NCBI RefSeq assembly: GCF_037154075.1
Contig: NZ_JBANRJ010000001.1
Span: forward strand, 1,917,501-1,981,500
Source of the DNA: Sphingobium aromaticiconvertens
GTDB lineage: Bacteria; Pseudomonadota; Alphaproteobacteria; Sphingomonadales; Sphingomonadaceae
Direction: 5' to 3'
DNA length: 64,000 bases
Shown here: positions 8,930 to 21,181 of the stretch, in pieces
How positions within the stretch are numbered: the stretch's first letter is position 1
How the letters are laid out: the number at the start of each line of letters is the position of its first letter
Program-made: the position numbers and the translations under genes
The notes under the pieces: generated by a model
Told to the model about the DNA's origin: nothing
Database searches by the model: none
What the model saw: the letters and a program-made list of their open reading frames with translations, nothing else

Positions 8930-10975
8930 CTATTGGTCGAGAAAGCTGCGCATTTTGCGGCTGCGACTCGGGTGTTTAAGCTTGCGCAGCGCCTTTGCCT
9001 CGATCTGGCGAATACGTTCGCGGGTCACGCTGAACTGCTGCCCGACTTCCTCCAGCGTGTGATCGGTGTTCATGCCGATGCCGAAGCGCATGCGCAGCAC
9101 GCGCTCTTCACGCGGGGTAAGTGAGGCAAGGACACGGGTGACCGTTTCCTTCAAATTTGCCTGGATCGCGGCATCCACGGGGATGATCGCGTTCTTGTCC
9201 TCAATGAAGTCGCCCAGATGGCTGTCCTCCTCGTCGCCGATCGGCGTTTCGAGGGAGATCGGTTCCTTGGCGATCTTCATCACCTTGCGGACCTTCTCCA
9301 GTGGCATGGAGAGGCGTTCGGCCATCTCCTCCGGGGTCGGTTCGCGGCCCTGCTCGTGCAGGAACTGGCGGCTGGTGCGGACCAGCTTGTTGATCGTCTC
9401 GATCATGTGGACCGGGATACGGATGGTCCGCGCCTGATCTGCGATCGAGCGGGTGATTGCCTGCCTGATCCACCAGGTGGCGTAGGTCGAGAATTTATAG
9501 CCGCGGCGATATTCGAACTTATCTACCGCTTTCATCAGGCCGATATTGCCTTCCTGAATAAGATCAAGGAATTGCAGGCCACGGTTCGTATATTTTTTAG
9601 CGATGGAGATGACGAGGCGCAGGTTGGCCTCAACCATTTCTTTCTTGGCGATACGCGCTTCGCGCTCGCCCTTCTGCACCATGTTGACGATGCGGCGGAA
9701 CTCGCTGAGCGACATGCCGGTCGCCTGGGCGATCTCGCCCACTTCGTTGCGGATGCGATCGACCGAGCGGCCTTCAGCGGCAACAAAAGCGGACCATTTC
9801 TTGTCCAGTCCACCGACCTTCTCCAGCCAGCCATCGTCCAGCTCATGATTTACATAGCGGTCGAGGAAGTCCTTGCGCGGCACCTTGTGACGCTCGGCCA
9901 GGCGCAGCATCTGGCCACCCAGCGCGGTCAGGCGGCGGTTATAGGCATAGAGCTGATCGACCAGATATTCGATCTTCTGCTGGTGGAACTGCACGCTTTC
10001 CACCTGCGCGGTCAGGTCCTCGCGCAGTTGCTGATAGCTGTCCTCTTCCTTCTGGGAGAGGGTGCCGCCGCTGCCCATGGCGTTCAGGCGGCGTTCCTGC
10101 GCAGCGGAGAAAGCGCGGAAGATTTCCGTGATGGTGGCGAATTTCTCAAGCGCCATCGGCTTGAGCGTCTCTTCCATCTGGGCGAGGGAAAGGGTGTTGT
10201 CTTCCTCTTCATCCTCTTCGGCCCGCTTGGCGCGACGTTCGGTCAGGCCGTCCTCATCCTCATCGGCGTCGGCGGATTCCTCTTCAGGCTCCTCCTCTTC
10301 CTTGAAGCTGGGGCCGGCGGTCTTTTCGCTGATCTCGCCATCATCCTCGGCGCCTTCTTCCAGGCTTTCCGGGGCGGGATCTTTCGACAGCATCGCATCG
10401 AGATCAAGGATCTCGCGCAACTGCATTTCACCATTGTTGAGGGCGGTGGACCATTCGATGATGGCGTGGAAGGTGGTCGGGCTTTCGCACAGACCCAGGA
10501 TCATCGTGTCGCGACCAGCCTCGATCCGCTTGGCGATGGCGATTTCGCCCTCGCGGCTGAGCAGTTCGACCGCGCCCATCTCGCGCAGGTACATGCGAAC
10601 CGGATCGTCGGTACGATCGACGGTTTCCTTCTTCTTTTCGCCGACCGGGCGGGGGGCACCATCGTCGTCCTCGGCCGCCTCGTTCGCGTCGTCATTATCG
10701 TCTTCGCGCTGCTGGTCTTCACCGTCGTCGCTGGCTTCTTCATTCTCGACGATGTTGACGCCCATGTCGTTGAGCGCGGACATCACGTCCTCAATCTGCT
10801 CGGAGGACATCTGGTCCTGCGGCAGGGCGTTGTTCAACTCGTCATAGGTGATGTAGCCACGCTTTTTGGCGCGCGCGAGCAGCTTCTTGACCGACGCTTC
10901 ATTGAGGTCGAGCAACGGTGCATCACCGCTATCCACTTCCTCGCCCGCACCCTTGCTGTTCGCCTTGCTTGCCAT
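8930..10975 (-). CDS. rpoD: RNA polymerase sigma factor RpoD (sigma-70)
   Basis: The principal vegetative sigma factor, 681 residues. Region 1.1 is at the N-terminus ([20 protein letters not shown]). An acidic insert follows around residues 85-260, with runs such as EEDEEEDN. Region 1.2-2.1 contains [20 protein letters not shown]. Region 2.3-2.4 contains [20 protein letters not shown]. Region 3 follows, and region 4.2 holds [20 protein letters not shown]. It is the last gene of the leftward yqeY-DUF559-dnaG-rpoD series, the classic macromolecular-synthesis grouping of dnaG with rpoD, and lies 47 bp after dnaG. A 9-bp hairpin follows its stop. Confidence 0.97.
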   Translation of the reverse strand: MASKANSKGAGEEVDSGDAPLLDLNEASVKKLLARAKKRGYITYDELNNALPQDQMSSEQIEDVMSALNDMGVNIVENEEASDDGEDQQREDDNDDANEAAEDDDGAPRPVGEKKKETVDRTDDPVRMYLREMGAVELLSREGEIAIAKRIEAGRDTMILGLCESPTTFHAIIEWSTALNNGEMQLREILDLDAMLSKDPAPESLEEGAEDDGEISEKTAGPSFKEEEEPEEESADADEDEDGLTERRAKRAEEDEEEDNTLSLAQMEETLKPMALEKFATITEIFRAFSAAQERRLNAMGSGGTLSQKEEDSYQQLREDLTAQVESVQFHQQKIEYLVDQLYAYNRRLTALGGQMLRLAERHKVPRKDFLDRYVNHELDDGWLEKVGGLDKKWSAFVAAEGRSVDRIRNEVGEIAQATGMSLSEFRRIVNMVQKGEREARIAKKEMVEANLRLVISIAKKYTNRGLQFLDLIQEGNIGLMKAVDKFEYRRGYKFSTYATWWIRQAITRSIADQARTIRIPVHMIETINKLVRTSRQFLHEQGREPTPEEMAERLSMPLEKVRKVMKIAKEPISLETPIGDEEDSHLGDFIEDKNAIIPVDAAIQANLKETVTRVLASLTPREERVLRMRFGIGMNTDHTLEEVGQQFSVTRERIRQIEAKALRKLKHPSRSRKMRSFLDQ

Positions 10976-11022
10976 TTATTCGCCTTAAACCAGCCGCCCC
11001 TCGAAAATGAGCGGTCCGTTGT

Positions 11023-12927
11023 TCATACAATGTCTTCGGGTTGCGCCAGTTCCGCCAGACGCCGGTCATGATCGGTCTTCAGGCGTTGAACCCTTTGCTG
11101 TTCGGCAAAAGTTTCTTCGCTCAGATCGTCCATCGCCCGCCGCGTCGCGTCTGCCAGTGCCGCCTCAATCTCCGGTCCCGCCGCCATCACCCGAATCACT
11201 TCCTCCAGCCCGCGACGAGCGCGATCGGTATCGGCATCCTTGCGTGTGGGAGTGAAAGTCAGCGTATCGGCCCGGAGCAACCCCCTTGCCATATTATACA
11301 ATTCACCTTCGCCCAATATGGTAAGGAGGCCCTGTGTTTCAACTGTTTCTTTGCGGAAAGAGAGCGAGACCAGTTCGCCAAGCAATCTGCCCATCAGTGG
11401 GTCAGCGATTCGTAGCGCGGAAAGTTGCTCGCGATGGGGCGCGATCTGGTCGGGATGTTGCAGCAGGCTGGCCAGCATGGCGCGCAGCAGCATCGTCTCC
11501 GTCCCGGTGCCGCCTATAGCGCGTGCTTCACCACCGACAGGGGGCAGGGGGGCTTTCCAGTTGCCACGCTTGTCCTTTTTCCAGCCGCCGCCGCTGCGTC
11601 CAGCCCCGCTTTCGCGTCGCTGCGGGGTGAAGGCAGGGCGCGAGAAGAACAGCGCGTCATAGCGTTCGCGGAAGGTGTGGGCATAATGGGCGCGCACATC
11701 GCCATGTTGGATGGCCTCGGTGATGGCTGATAGCCGTTGCTTGAGTGCGGCGCGCTGTTCGGGCGTGTCGAGCGGGGCGGCGGCGCATTCATGCTTCCAC
11801 AGGCGATCGACCAGCGGTTCCGCACCGGTAAGAACGGCCTCGAACGCTTTGGGGCCCTGCGCTTTCACCAGATCGTCCGGGTCTTGCCCCTGTGGCAGAG
11901 TGGCGAAGGCCAGGCTGTGGCCGGGGCGGAGCAGCGGCAAAGCGCGAGTCGCGGCGCGAATCGCTGCCTTCTGTCCCGCCGAGTCGCCATCGAAGCAGAG
12001 GATCGGCACCTCCACCATCTTCCATAATCGTTCGATCTGATGTTCGGTCAGCGCGGTGCCCAGCGGGGCGACAGCCTCGCTAAATCCCGCCTGATCGAGT
12101 GCGATCACGTCCATATAGCCTTCGACCACGATCACGCGGTTGGTGGCCCTGCTGGCAGAGGAGGCGCGGTCGAGATTGTAGAGCGTGCGCCCCTTGTCGA
12201 AGAGTGGGGTGTCGGGGGAGTTGAGATATTTGGGTTCGCCCGCGCCCAAAATCCGTCCACCAAACGCAATTACACGCCCGCGCGCATCGCGGATCGGGAT
12301 CATCAGGCGGCCCCGGAAGCGGTCGTAGCTGTCACGCTTTTTGGTGGTGCTGCCTTCCGGCTCCAGCGCGTCCGGGGCGATCAGCATCCCGGCCTCGACC
12401 AGCATCGGTTCGCCATATTCCTTGAGGGCGACCTTGAGCTTGCCGCGCGAATCGGGGGAGTAACCGAAACCAAAGGTCCGTCGGGTTGCGTCGCGCATGC
12501 CCCGGCGCTGGAGATAGGCGCGCGCCTCCGCCCCCTCCGCGCCTGCCAGTTGCTCCTCGAAGAAACCCTGCGCGGCGGCCATGACGTCATGCAGTCCCTT
12601 GGCCTGCTCGGCCCGCTTGGCCGCGCGCGGATCGGCGGCGGGTACTTCCATGCCTGCGGCCTGCGCCAGTTCCTTGACGGCTTCCATGAACGGCAGGCCG
12701 CGCTGGTCGGTCATCCAGCGGATGGCGTCGCCATGCGCCCCGCAGCCGAAACAATGGTAGAAGCCCTTCTCATCGTTGATCGTGAAGCTGGGCGTCTTCT
12801 CATTATGGAAGGGGCAGCAGGCCTTATACTCGCGGCCTGCCTTCTGGACCTTCGTGGTGCGGCCGATGAGGGTCGAGAGCGTCGTGCGCGCGCGCAGCTC
12901 GTCCAGCCATTGCGGGGTCAGGGACAT
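11023..12927 (-). CDS. dnaG: DNA primase DnaG
   Basis: Makes RNA primers at the replication fork with DnaB. The 634-residue protein has the N-terminal zinc finger C-C-H-C (YKACCPFHNEKTPSF, FYHCFGCGAHGDAI), the RNA polymerase basic motif region, and the TOPRIM core (VIVVEGYMDVIAL, LCFDGDSAGQKAA). The C-terminal helicase-interaction domain is poorly conserved, as is typical. The ATG at 12927 gives the usual N-terminus MSLTPQWLDELRAR. Its Shine-Dalgarno GGAGGGGAG lies inside the left inverted repeat of the upstream DUF559 unit, so that unit now supplies the primase ribosome binding site. Confidence 0.96.
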   Translation of the reverse strand: MSLTPQWLDELRARTTLSTLIGRTTKVQKAGREYKACCPFHNEKTPSFTINDEKGFYHCFGCGAHGDAIRWMTDQRGLPFMEAVKELAQAAGMEVPAADPRAAKRAEQAKGLHDVMAAAQGFFEEQLAGAEGAEARAYLQRRGMRDATRRTFGFGYSPDSRGKLKVALKEYGEPMLVEAGMLIAPDALEPEGSTTKKRDSYDRFRGRLMIPIRDARGRVIAFGGRILGAGEPKYLNSPDTPLFDKGRTLYNLDRASSASRATNRVIVVEGYMDVIALDQAGFSEAVAPLGTALTEHQIERLWKMVEVPILCFDGDSAGQKAAIRAATRALPLLRPGHSLAFATLPQGQDPDDLVKAQGPKAFEAVLTGAEPLVDRLWKHECAAAPLDTPEQRAALKQRLSAITEAIQHGDVRAHYAHTFRERYDALFFSRPAFTPQRRESGAGRSGGGWKKDKRGNWKAPLPPVGGEARAIGGTGTETMLLRAMLASLLQHPDQIAPHREQLSALRIADPLMGRLLGELVSLSFRKETVETQGLLTILGEGELYNMARGLLRADTLTFTPTRKDADTDRARRGLEEVIRVMAAGPEIEAALADATRRAMDDLSEETFAEQQRVQRLKTDHDRRLAELAQPEDIV

Positions 12928-12929
12928 GG

Positions 12930-13313
12930 TTAACTCCCCTCCCGCTCGCGGGAGGGGTTGGGGGGGGGCATGTCAGCAATGACGCGCGCGATCTCAGCAA
13001 CCACGCCATTCAAATTGCCTAAGACATCATTGTTCCAGAACCGGATCACGCGGTAACCTTGGCTTTCGAGGTAGCTCGTGCGCGCGGCATCGACGGTTTC
13101 ATTTTGCTGGCCCCCATCGACTTCGATCACGAGGCGGATGCTTCTTGCCACGAAATCGCAAATGAATGGGCCGATCGGCACCTGTCGGTTGAACCGTGTC
13201 CCAGAGATTTTTCGCGCGCTGATCGCTTGCCATAGTGCGCGTTCGGCAGCCGTGGCGTTATAGCGCAGTTCGCGCGCTCTTGCGTAGCCTTTGTCCATGA
13301 GGCTTGTGAACAT
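12930..13313 (-). CDS. DUF559 PD-(D/E)XK nuclease-like protein inside an inverted-repeat unit
   Basis: A 127-residue protein of the DUF559 family, which has the Vsr/restriction-endonuclease fold. The family signature is clear: NATAAERALWQAISARKI, FNRQVPIGPFICDFV, LVIEVDGGQQ and a RVIRFWNNDVLGNL end. The D of ICDFV and the E/D of EVDGGQ are candidate metal-binding residues. The ATG at 13313 sits exactly at the inner edge of the right inverted repeat; a TTG at 13337 inside the repeat would add eight residues. The last residues (PPPNPSREREGS) and the stop are encoded by or touch the left repeat. It lies between yqeY and dnaG with no spare bases, as a compact cassette would. Confidence 0.85.
   Translation of the reverse strand: MFTSLMDKGYARARELRYNATAAERALWQAISARKISGTRFNRQVPIGPFICDFVARSIRLVIEVDGGQQNETVDAARTSYLESQGYRVIRFWNNDVLGNLNGVVAEIARVIADMPPPNPSREREGS
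12934..12972 (+). repeat. Left 39-bp inverted repeat of DUF559 unit
   Basis: It starts CTCCCCTCCCGC, continues through a near-palindrome centred near 12946, and then has a run of nine G at 12960-12968 and CATG. It is the reverse complement of 13311-13349 with four mismatches. It encodes the DUF559 C-terminus and carries the dnaG Shine-Dalgarno on the minus strand. Confidence 0.8.
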
Positions 13314-13349
13314 GCCCTCCCCCGACCCCTCTCGCAAGCGGGAGGGGAG
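13311..13349 (-). repeat. Right 39-bp inverted repeat of DUF559 unit
   Basis: It reads CATGCCCTCCCCCGA, then a hairpin-forming core CCCCTCTCGC / GCGGGAGGGG, and ends GAG. The CATG at its inner edge contains the DUF559 start codon. It is the partner of 12934-12972. Confidence 0.8.
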
Positions 13350-13354
13350 CTTCT

Positions 13355-13807
13355 TTATCCCAAGGCCGCCTTCACCAGCCCACTCGCCTTGCTCATGTCG
13401 ATGACGGTGCCGTGGCGTTCCTTAAGGACCGCCATCACCTTGCCCATGTCCTTGAGGCTCGCCGCGCCCACCTCGGCCTTGATCGTCTCGATCGCAGCCT
13501 TCGTCTCATCTTCGCTGAGCTGCTGGGGCAGGAAGGTTTCGATCACGTCCAGTTCGACCTGTTCCTTGGCCGCCAGTTCGTCGCGGCCGCCATTCTTGAA
13601 CATCTCGATCGATTCGCGGCGCTGCTTGACCATTTTCTGGAGCACTTCGACCACGATCGCGTCGTCGTCGGGCACCTGGGTAGCGGTGCGCAGTTCTATG
13701 TCGCGATCTTTCAGCTTCGCCAGGATCAGGCGGACAGCGGCCAGCTTTTCCTTTTCTCCTGCCTTCATGGCAGTGATCTGGGCGCTCTTTAGCTGCTCGC
13801 GAATCAT
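13355..13807 (-). CDS. GatB/YqeY domain protein
   Basis: A 150-residue protein related to the C-terminal tRNA-binding domain of GatB. The visible family pattern is MIREQLKSAQITAMKAGEK, then RLILAKLKDRDIE, VVEVLQKMVKQRRESIEMF, ETFLPQQLSEDE and MGKVMAVLKERHG. A direct role is not proven; homologues are thought to interact with tRNA or act in translation quality control. The ATG at 13807 is the standard start; a longer open frame to 13852 is not needed. It heads the leftward series, and its stop is 5 bp from the end of the DUF559 unit. In many proteobacteria yqeY lies directly upstream of dnaG, so the cassette probably interrupts that ancestral spacing. Confidence 0.92.
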   Translation of the reverse strand: MIREQLKSAQITAMKAGEKEKLAAVRLILAKLKDRDIELRTATQVPDDDAIVVEVLQKMVKQRRESIEMFKNGGRDELAAKEQVELDVIETFLPQQLSEDETKAAIETIKAEVGAASLKDMGKVMAVLKERHGTVIDMSKASGLVKAALG

Positions 13808-13962
13808 GGCGAAATCTCTCTGTCTGTCGGAAAGGATCAGATATAACGCCAAAAGAGATTATTAACAGGCGTTGACCCCACGGGCGCACGGGCATAGTGG
13901 ACCAGCCGTTTAACCCGCCGCAGACGGGTTCCCGCCAAAAGCATAAGAAGGACCGCACCGCC

Positions 13963-15126
13963 ATGGCTGACGCCAAGACCCTCACCGTGCCCAAAGGAGC
14001 AACAGGGGTATTGGTATTGGCCGATGGAACCGCGGTGTTCGGCCGCGGGTTCGGCGCCATCGGCGATGCAGTGGGCGAAGTCTGCTTCAACACCGCCATG
14101 ACTGGCTATCAGGAAGTGATGACCGACCCCAGCTATGCCGGGCAAATTGTCACCTTCACCTTTCCGCACATCGGCAATGTCGGCACTAATCTGGACGATG
14201 TAGAGGCGGACAAGCCTTTCGCGCTGGGCTGCGTCGTGCGGCAGGACGTGACGGAACCCAGCAACTTCCGCAATGTCGAACCCTTCGACCAGTGGATGAA
14301 GGCCAATGGCCGCATCGGCATTTCGGGTGTCGATACCCGCGCGCTGACACGGATGATCCGGGTGAAGGGCGCGCCCAACGCGGTGATCGCGCATGATCCA
14401 GAGGGTAAGTTCGATATGGCCGCGTTGGTGGCCAAGGCGCAGGCGTGGCCGGGGCTGGAGGGTATGGACCTCGCCATCGAAGTTACCGGCAAGGACAATC
14501 GCCTGTGGAAGGACGGCGTTTGGACGCTGGGCCATGGCTATGCTCTGGGCGAAGCGGCGGATGAGCGTCCCCATGTCGTCGCCATAGATTATGGCGCGAA
14601 GAATAATATCTTCCGCAATCTGGTGAAGGCTGGGGCGCGCGTGACCGTGCTGCCCGCCACCGCCAGCCTGGAGGCGGTGCTGGCGCAGAAGCCCGACGGC
14701 GTGTTCCTCTCCAACGGTCCGGGCGATCCGGCCGCGACCGGCACCTATGCCGTGCCGGTGATCGCGGCGCTGCTGGAGCGCGATGTGCCGATCTTTGGCA
14801 TCTGCCTTGGCCACCAATTGCTGGGGCTGGCGGTCGGCGCCAAGACTTTGAAGATGCATCAGGGCCATCGTGGCGCGAACCATCCGGTCAAGCGCCTGTC
14901 GGACGGTGCGGTCGAAATCACTTCGATGAATCACGGCTTCGCGGTCGATACCGACACGCTGCCAGCCAATGTCCGGCCAACCCATGTGTCGCTCTTTGAC
15001 GGTAGCAATGCTGGCTTGGAACTAACGGACAGACAAGCCTTTTCGGTCCAGTATCACCCGGAGGCTTCGCCGGGGCCGCAGGATAGCTTCTATCTGTTCG
15101 AACGGTTTGTGGAGGGATTGAAGTGA
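13963..15126 (+). CDS. carA: Carbamoyl-phosphate synthase small subunit
   Basis: The glutamine amidotransferase subunit that feeds ammonia to CarB for arginine and pyrimidine synthesis. The protein has 387 residues. The N-terminal small-subunit domain includes GEVCFNTAMTGYQEVMTDPS. The class I amidotransferase domain has LSNGPGDPAATG, the nucleophile cysteine in PIFGICLGHQLLGLA, and the histidine/glutamate pair in QYHPEASPGP. The ATG at 13963 is chosen over the longer open frame from 13897 because the family starts near MADAKTLTVPKGATG. The upstream gene is divergent. The stop overlaps the GTG of the RraB-like gene (GTGA), so the two are translationally coupled. Confidence 0.96.
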   Translation: MADAKTLTVPKGATGVLVLADGTAVFGRGFGAIGDAVGEVCFNTAMTGYQEVMTDPSYAGQIVTFTFPHIGNVGTNLDDVEADKPFALGCVVRQDVTEPSNFRNVEPFDQWMKANGRIGISGVDTRALTRMIRVKGAPNAVIAHDPEGKFDMAALVAKAQAWPGLEGMDLAIEVTGKDNRLWKDGVWTLGHGYALGEAADERPHVVAIDYGAKNNIFRNLVKAGARVTVLPATASLEAVLAQKPDGVFLSNGPGDPAATGTYAVPVIAALLERDVPIFGICLGHQLLGLAVGAKTLKMHQGHRGANHPVKRLSDGAVEITSMNHGFAVDTDTLPANVRPTHVSLFDGSNAGLELTDRQAFSVQYHPEASPGPQDSFYLFERFVEGLK

Positions 15127-15491
15127 GCATCAAGCTGCCTCAGGTCGACCCCGTCCGGCTGGAAGAGGAATGGGAAGCGGACAAGCAAGTCCTCGCCAAC
15201 CTCGCCGCCAATGGCGACAAGGCCCGCACGCCCCGCGCCGTCGATGTGAGCTTTCGCGGCTCCGACAAGGATTTCGACCGGGTTTTGGAAATCGCCGGTC
15301 AGTTCGGCTTCGTCGAACTGGACCGGGAACAGGATGATGAGGGCGACCTCTACCTTTTCCTCGAAACCGAGCAGGCGGTCGACGAAGACTCGATCCGCGC
15401 CCTGACGAAAAAGTGCCTCCAGATCGAAATCCTCTGCGGCGTCGAATATGACGGCTGGGGTTGCGAGGCCGAGACAGGGGGCGTGCATTGA
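15123..15491 (+). CDS. RraB-family ribonuclease E regulator-like protein
   Basis: A 122-residue acidic cytoplasmic protein that fits the RraB family, which binds and inhibits RNase E in gammaproteobacteria. The ending LQIEILCGVEYDGWGCEAE carries the YDGW signature, and the middle has VDVSFRGSDKDFDRVLEIA. The start is the GTG at 15123 because the gene overlaps the carA stop by 4 nt, and the reading frame has no closer start. Its placement between carA and carB means its expression follows carbamoyl-phosphate synthetase. Whether alphaproteobacterial RNase E is its target is not shown by the sequence. Confidence 0.75.
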   Translation: MSIKLPQVDPVRLEEEWEADKQVLANLAANGDKARTPRAVDVSFRGSDKDFDRVLEIAGQFGFVELDREQDDEGDLYLFLETEQAVDEDSIRALTKKCLQIEILCGVEYDGWGCEAETGGVH

Positions 15492-16176
15492 GTAGAGTTC
15501 TGCCGTTAGACGATGTGATACAATGTGTCCGCTTCGAGCTTTATCAAGCCGTTGCAGTTGATGGTTTAGTAAATATCGAACCTCTATATATTGCTGACGC
15601 AATAGGCAGTGGTGTCACCGCCAGTTTTGTTTCTCTCGCGGCTCGTCAACTCGAGGAACTCAAAGAGCTAGAGATAAACAATAAATTCATTGATACGATT
15701 AATGTTTTTGGGAAAAAACCTTCGCTGACACTTTTGCCTTATGGCGCAAGAAGGATTGAGCAAGATCTGAAAGACGATAATTCTCGCCTATCGAAATATC
15801 GTGATTTTGGTGTTCAAAGTCTTGCGGATGGTTTTGTGGAAGCCAAACTCATTCCTGCATCGGATCGTGTAGTTTCGCTGGATGACAATGACCCTAAGCT
15901 AAAAGAAATTGTATCTGAGGCCAGAGACCTTTCAAAACGTATCGCGGATAGCAACGATATTGGTGACATGTCAGATGAAGATCGAAAGATAGCAATTTTG
16001 GAAGTTGATCAACTGGCCCATATTTTGGAACAACCTGTCGTTCGCATCTCAAATATTGTCCAGCGCGCTATTGGGACGCTTACTTGGATAGGTGAGCAGG
16101 CAGCTGGTGCGGTCGTTGGCGCTGCGGCGCTCGCTTTGTTGGCTCTTATCGCCACATATTTCGGATTTATATTCTA

Positions 16177-16177
<1 letters not shown>
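15488..16177 (+). CDS. AT-rich hypothetical protein with C-terminal membrane anchor
   Basis: A 229-residue product I do not recognise. The base composition is clearly more AT-rich than its neighbours, with many codons such as ATA, AGA, AAA and TTA that are rare nearby, which suggests horizontal acquisition. The N-terminal 110 residues are compact alpha/beta, possibly a winged-helix type ([34 protein letters not shown]). The middle is charged and helical. The last 30 residues form one hydrophobic helix ([19 protein letters not shown]), so the protein is probably tail-anchored with the bulk in the cytoplasm. The start is inferred as TTG 15488, which overlaps the preceding stop by 4 nt (TTGA). 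The stop overlaps the carB ATG by 1 nt (TAATG). Confidence 0.65.
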
Positions 16178-19512
<3,335 letters not shown>

Positions 19513-19594
19513 ACCCCACCACAGGATACATGCTGCGGGCGGCCCCCATATCGGGCGGGCCGTCAAAGGGAAGTTTTGACGAAGGATTTGCAAG

Positions 19595-20071
19595 ATGGCG
19601 ACCGTTGAGAAGATGCCGATGCTGCAAATGGGCTATGACAAGCTCATGACGCAGCTCCGCGAACTCAAGGCTGAACGGCCACTGATCGTGGATGCCATTG
19701 AGGAAGCGCGCGCGCATGGTGACCTGTCCGAAAACGCCGAATATCATGCGGCCAAGGAACGGCAGGGCCAGGTTGAGGCGACGATTTCCGACCTGGAGGA
19801 CAAGCTGTCGCGCGCCCAGATCATCGACCCGACGACCCTGTCGGGTGACAAAATTGTGTTTGGTGCGACCGTCACTCTGCAAGACGAAGACGAAAAGCCG
19901 GTGAAATATCAGATCGTCGGTCAGGCGGAGGCGGATGCCAAGGCCGGGATGATCAGCTATAATAGCCCGCTGGGCCGTGCCCTGATCGGTCGCCAGGTCG
20001 GCGAAGAGGTCGAAGTGACAGTGCCGTCGGGCGACAAATTCTACCTGGTCGATAAGATCGCGTTCATCTGA
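19595..20071 (+). CDS. greA: Transcription elongation factor GreA
   Basis: Stimulates RNA cleavage by backtracked RNA polymerase through the secondary channel. The 158-residue length is typical. The N-terminal coiled coil ends in the acidic tip ([20 protein letters not shown]), and the C-terminal FKBP-like domain has [20 protein letters not shown]. It follows carB after an 82-bp gap containing an imperfect GC-rich repeat near 19535-19563, and the rhomboid gene follows 59 bp later. Confidence 0.96.
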   Translation: MATVEKMPMLQMGYDKLMTQLRELKAERPLIVDAIEEARAHGDLSENAEYHAAKERQGQVEATISDLEDKLSRAQIIDPTTLSGDKIVFGATVTLQDEDEKPVKYQIVGQAEADAKAGMISYNSPLGRALIGRQVGEEVEVTVPSGDKFYLVDKIAFI

Positions 20072-20130
20072 ATGCTCGCTGGCTTGTCGGGCATGCATCC
20101 CGAAGGAGCAAAAAAAGGACATAGCAGGCG

Positions 20131-20793
20131 GTGAAGCGTCCGTTCTTCCAGACGATGACCGGATGGATCGCCATCGCGACCCTCGCCGCTTTCCTGCTGC
20201 TGTTGGGGGCCGGGCAGATCGATAACGCTGCCGTGCTGGCGGGGGTATTGCCCGCGCGCTTTAGTGATCCTGACCTGCTGGCGGGGCTGGCGGCAGTGCC
20301 ATTCTGGCTGACGCCGCTGACCTGCACGCTGATTCATGGTGGATGGCTGCACATCGGCTTCAATATGCTGATGCTGCTCTTTTGTGGGCAACAGGTTGAG
20401 CACGTGCTGGGGCGCTGGCTGACGCTGCTGCTTTATGCCGTGGGCGCTTATGCCGCCGCGTTGGCGCAATGGGCGATCGATCCTGGCTCGACCAATCCGA
20501 TGGTCGGAGCGAGCGGCGCGATTTCCGCGATCATCGGTACCTATGCGCTGTTATACAGCCAGCAGAAGGTGCGTGCCATCGGTCCGATTTCGGCCAATAT
20601 CGTTCGCATCCTATGGCTGGCGGCAGGCTGGATCGCGATTCAATTGATGGTTGGGCTGGTGACGAGCGGCGGGCAGGGTGGTTTGGGCGTCATCGCCTTC
20701 GCCGCGCATATCGGGGGATTTGTGGCGGGACTGTTATTGACGCGTCCGCTGTTGCGATTGCGCTTTCGCAATCCTCCGCAGCCCTTACGTTAG
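20131..20793 (+). CDS. Rhomboid family intramembrane serine protease
   Basis: A 220-residue membrane protease with six or so hydrophobic helices. The family marks are LIHGGWLHIGFNMLMLLFCG in the L1 loop and following helix, the catalytic serine in the GASGAISAIIG motif, and the catalytic histidine in AFAAHIGGFVAGLLL. Rhomboids cleave membrane proteins within the bilayer; the substrate here is unknown. The start is GTG 20131, with an AAAAGGA region upstream and MKRPFFQTM as the N-terminus. A long hairpin at 20806-20840 follows the stop. Confidence 0.9.
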   Translation: MKRPFFQTMTGWIAIATLAAFLLLLGAGQIDNAAVLAGVLPARFSDPDLLAGLAAVPFWLTPLTCTLIHGGWLHIGFNMLMLLFCGQQVEHVLGRWLTLLLYAVGAYAAALAQWAIDPGSTNPMVGASGAISAIIGTYALLYSQQKVRAIGPISANIVRILWLAAGWIAIQLMVGLVTSGGQGGLGVIAFAAHIGGFVAGLLLTRPLLRLRFRNPPQPLR

Positions 20794-20805
20794 GGGCGGG
20801 GACCA

Positions 20806-20840
20806 ATCAGGGCGTGCTTCAATCCGAAGCGCGCCCTGAT
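20806..20840. terminator. Bidirectional hairpin between convergent rhomboid and DUF4170 genes
   Basis: 15-bp inverted repeat (ATCAGGGCGTGCTTC / GAAGCGCGCCCTGAT) with one G-U pair and a 5-nt loop, placed between the two convergent 3' ends. It has no strong T-run on either side. Confidence 0.55.
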
Positions 20841-20848
20841 GATCATGG

Positions 20849-21076
20849 TTAGGCAGTCGTGTCGGGCAGTTCTGGCTCCAGCAGACGATGCAAGTGTACC
20901 ACGACGTAACGCATTTCGGCGTCATCGACGGTCCGCTGCGCCGCACCGCGCCAAGCCTTTTCTGCCGACGCGTAATCAGGGAACACGCCAACGAAATCGA
21001 CGGCGTTCAAATCCTCGAACTCAAGGGTCTGCGGGTTCTTCACGCGACCACCCATCACCAGATGCATTTTGCTCAC
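20849..21076 (-). CDS. DUF4170 small protein
   Basis: A 75-residue cytoplasmic protein that matches the alphaproteobacterial DUF4170 pattern closely: HLVMGGRVKNPQTLEFEDLN, then VDFVGVFPDYASAEKAWRG and MRYVVVHLHRLLEPE. The role of the family is unknown. The GTG at 21076 is the preferred start because AAGGA lies about 10 bases upstream; an internal ATG three codons later is the alternative. It is convergent with the rhomboid gene across a hairpin. Confidence 0.85.
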   Translation of the reverse strand: MSKMHLVMGGRVKNPQTLEFEDLNAVDFVGVFPDYASAEKAWRGAAQRTVDDAEMRYVVVHLHRLLEPELPDTTA

Positions 21077-21181
21077 GGTGCTTGTTTTCCTTTTGCCAGC
21101 GGTGTTCCCCGGACTAGCAGCCGGACAGCGGCATTCCAAGCGTCCGTCACTGCATTGCAGATGCGTTCTGCGCCGCGCCGA

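Larger units (their letters stand above)
12934..13349. mobile_element. 416-bp IR-DUF559-IR unit, possible small mobile cassette
   Basis: The segment is bounded by inverted 39-bp repeats that match at 35 of 39 positions, and it contains only the DUF559 gene. It starts 6 bp before the dnaG start and ends 5 bp from the yqeY stop. The arrangement resembles REP/RAYT units, where a single-gene nuclease is flanked by GC-rich palindromes. Mobility is inferred from architecture only; no target-site duplication is obvious. Confidence 0.5.

Noticed and set aside
9218..11071. 617-codon open frame antisense to rpoD
   Set aside because: It is a shadow of rpoD in high-GC sequence; the protein has no recognisable domain and rpoD is beyond doubt.
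13872..13900. Candidate TTGACC/TAGTGG promoter for carA
   Set aside because: The -35 is good but the -10 at the correct distance is poor, so I did not list it as a feature.
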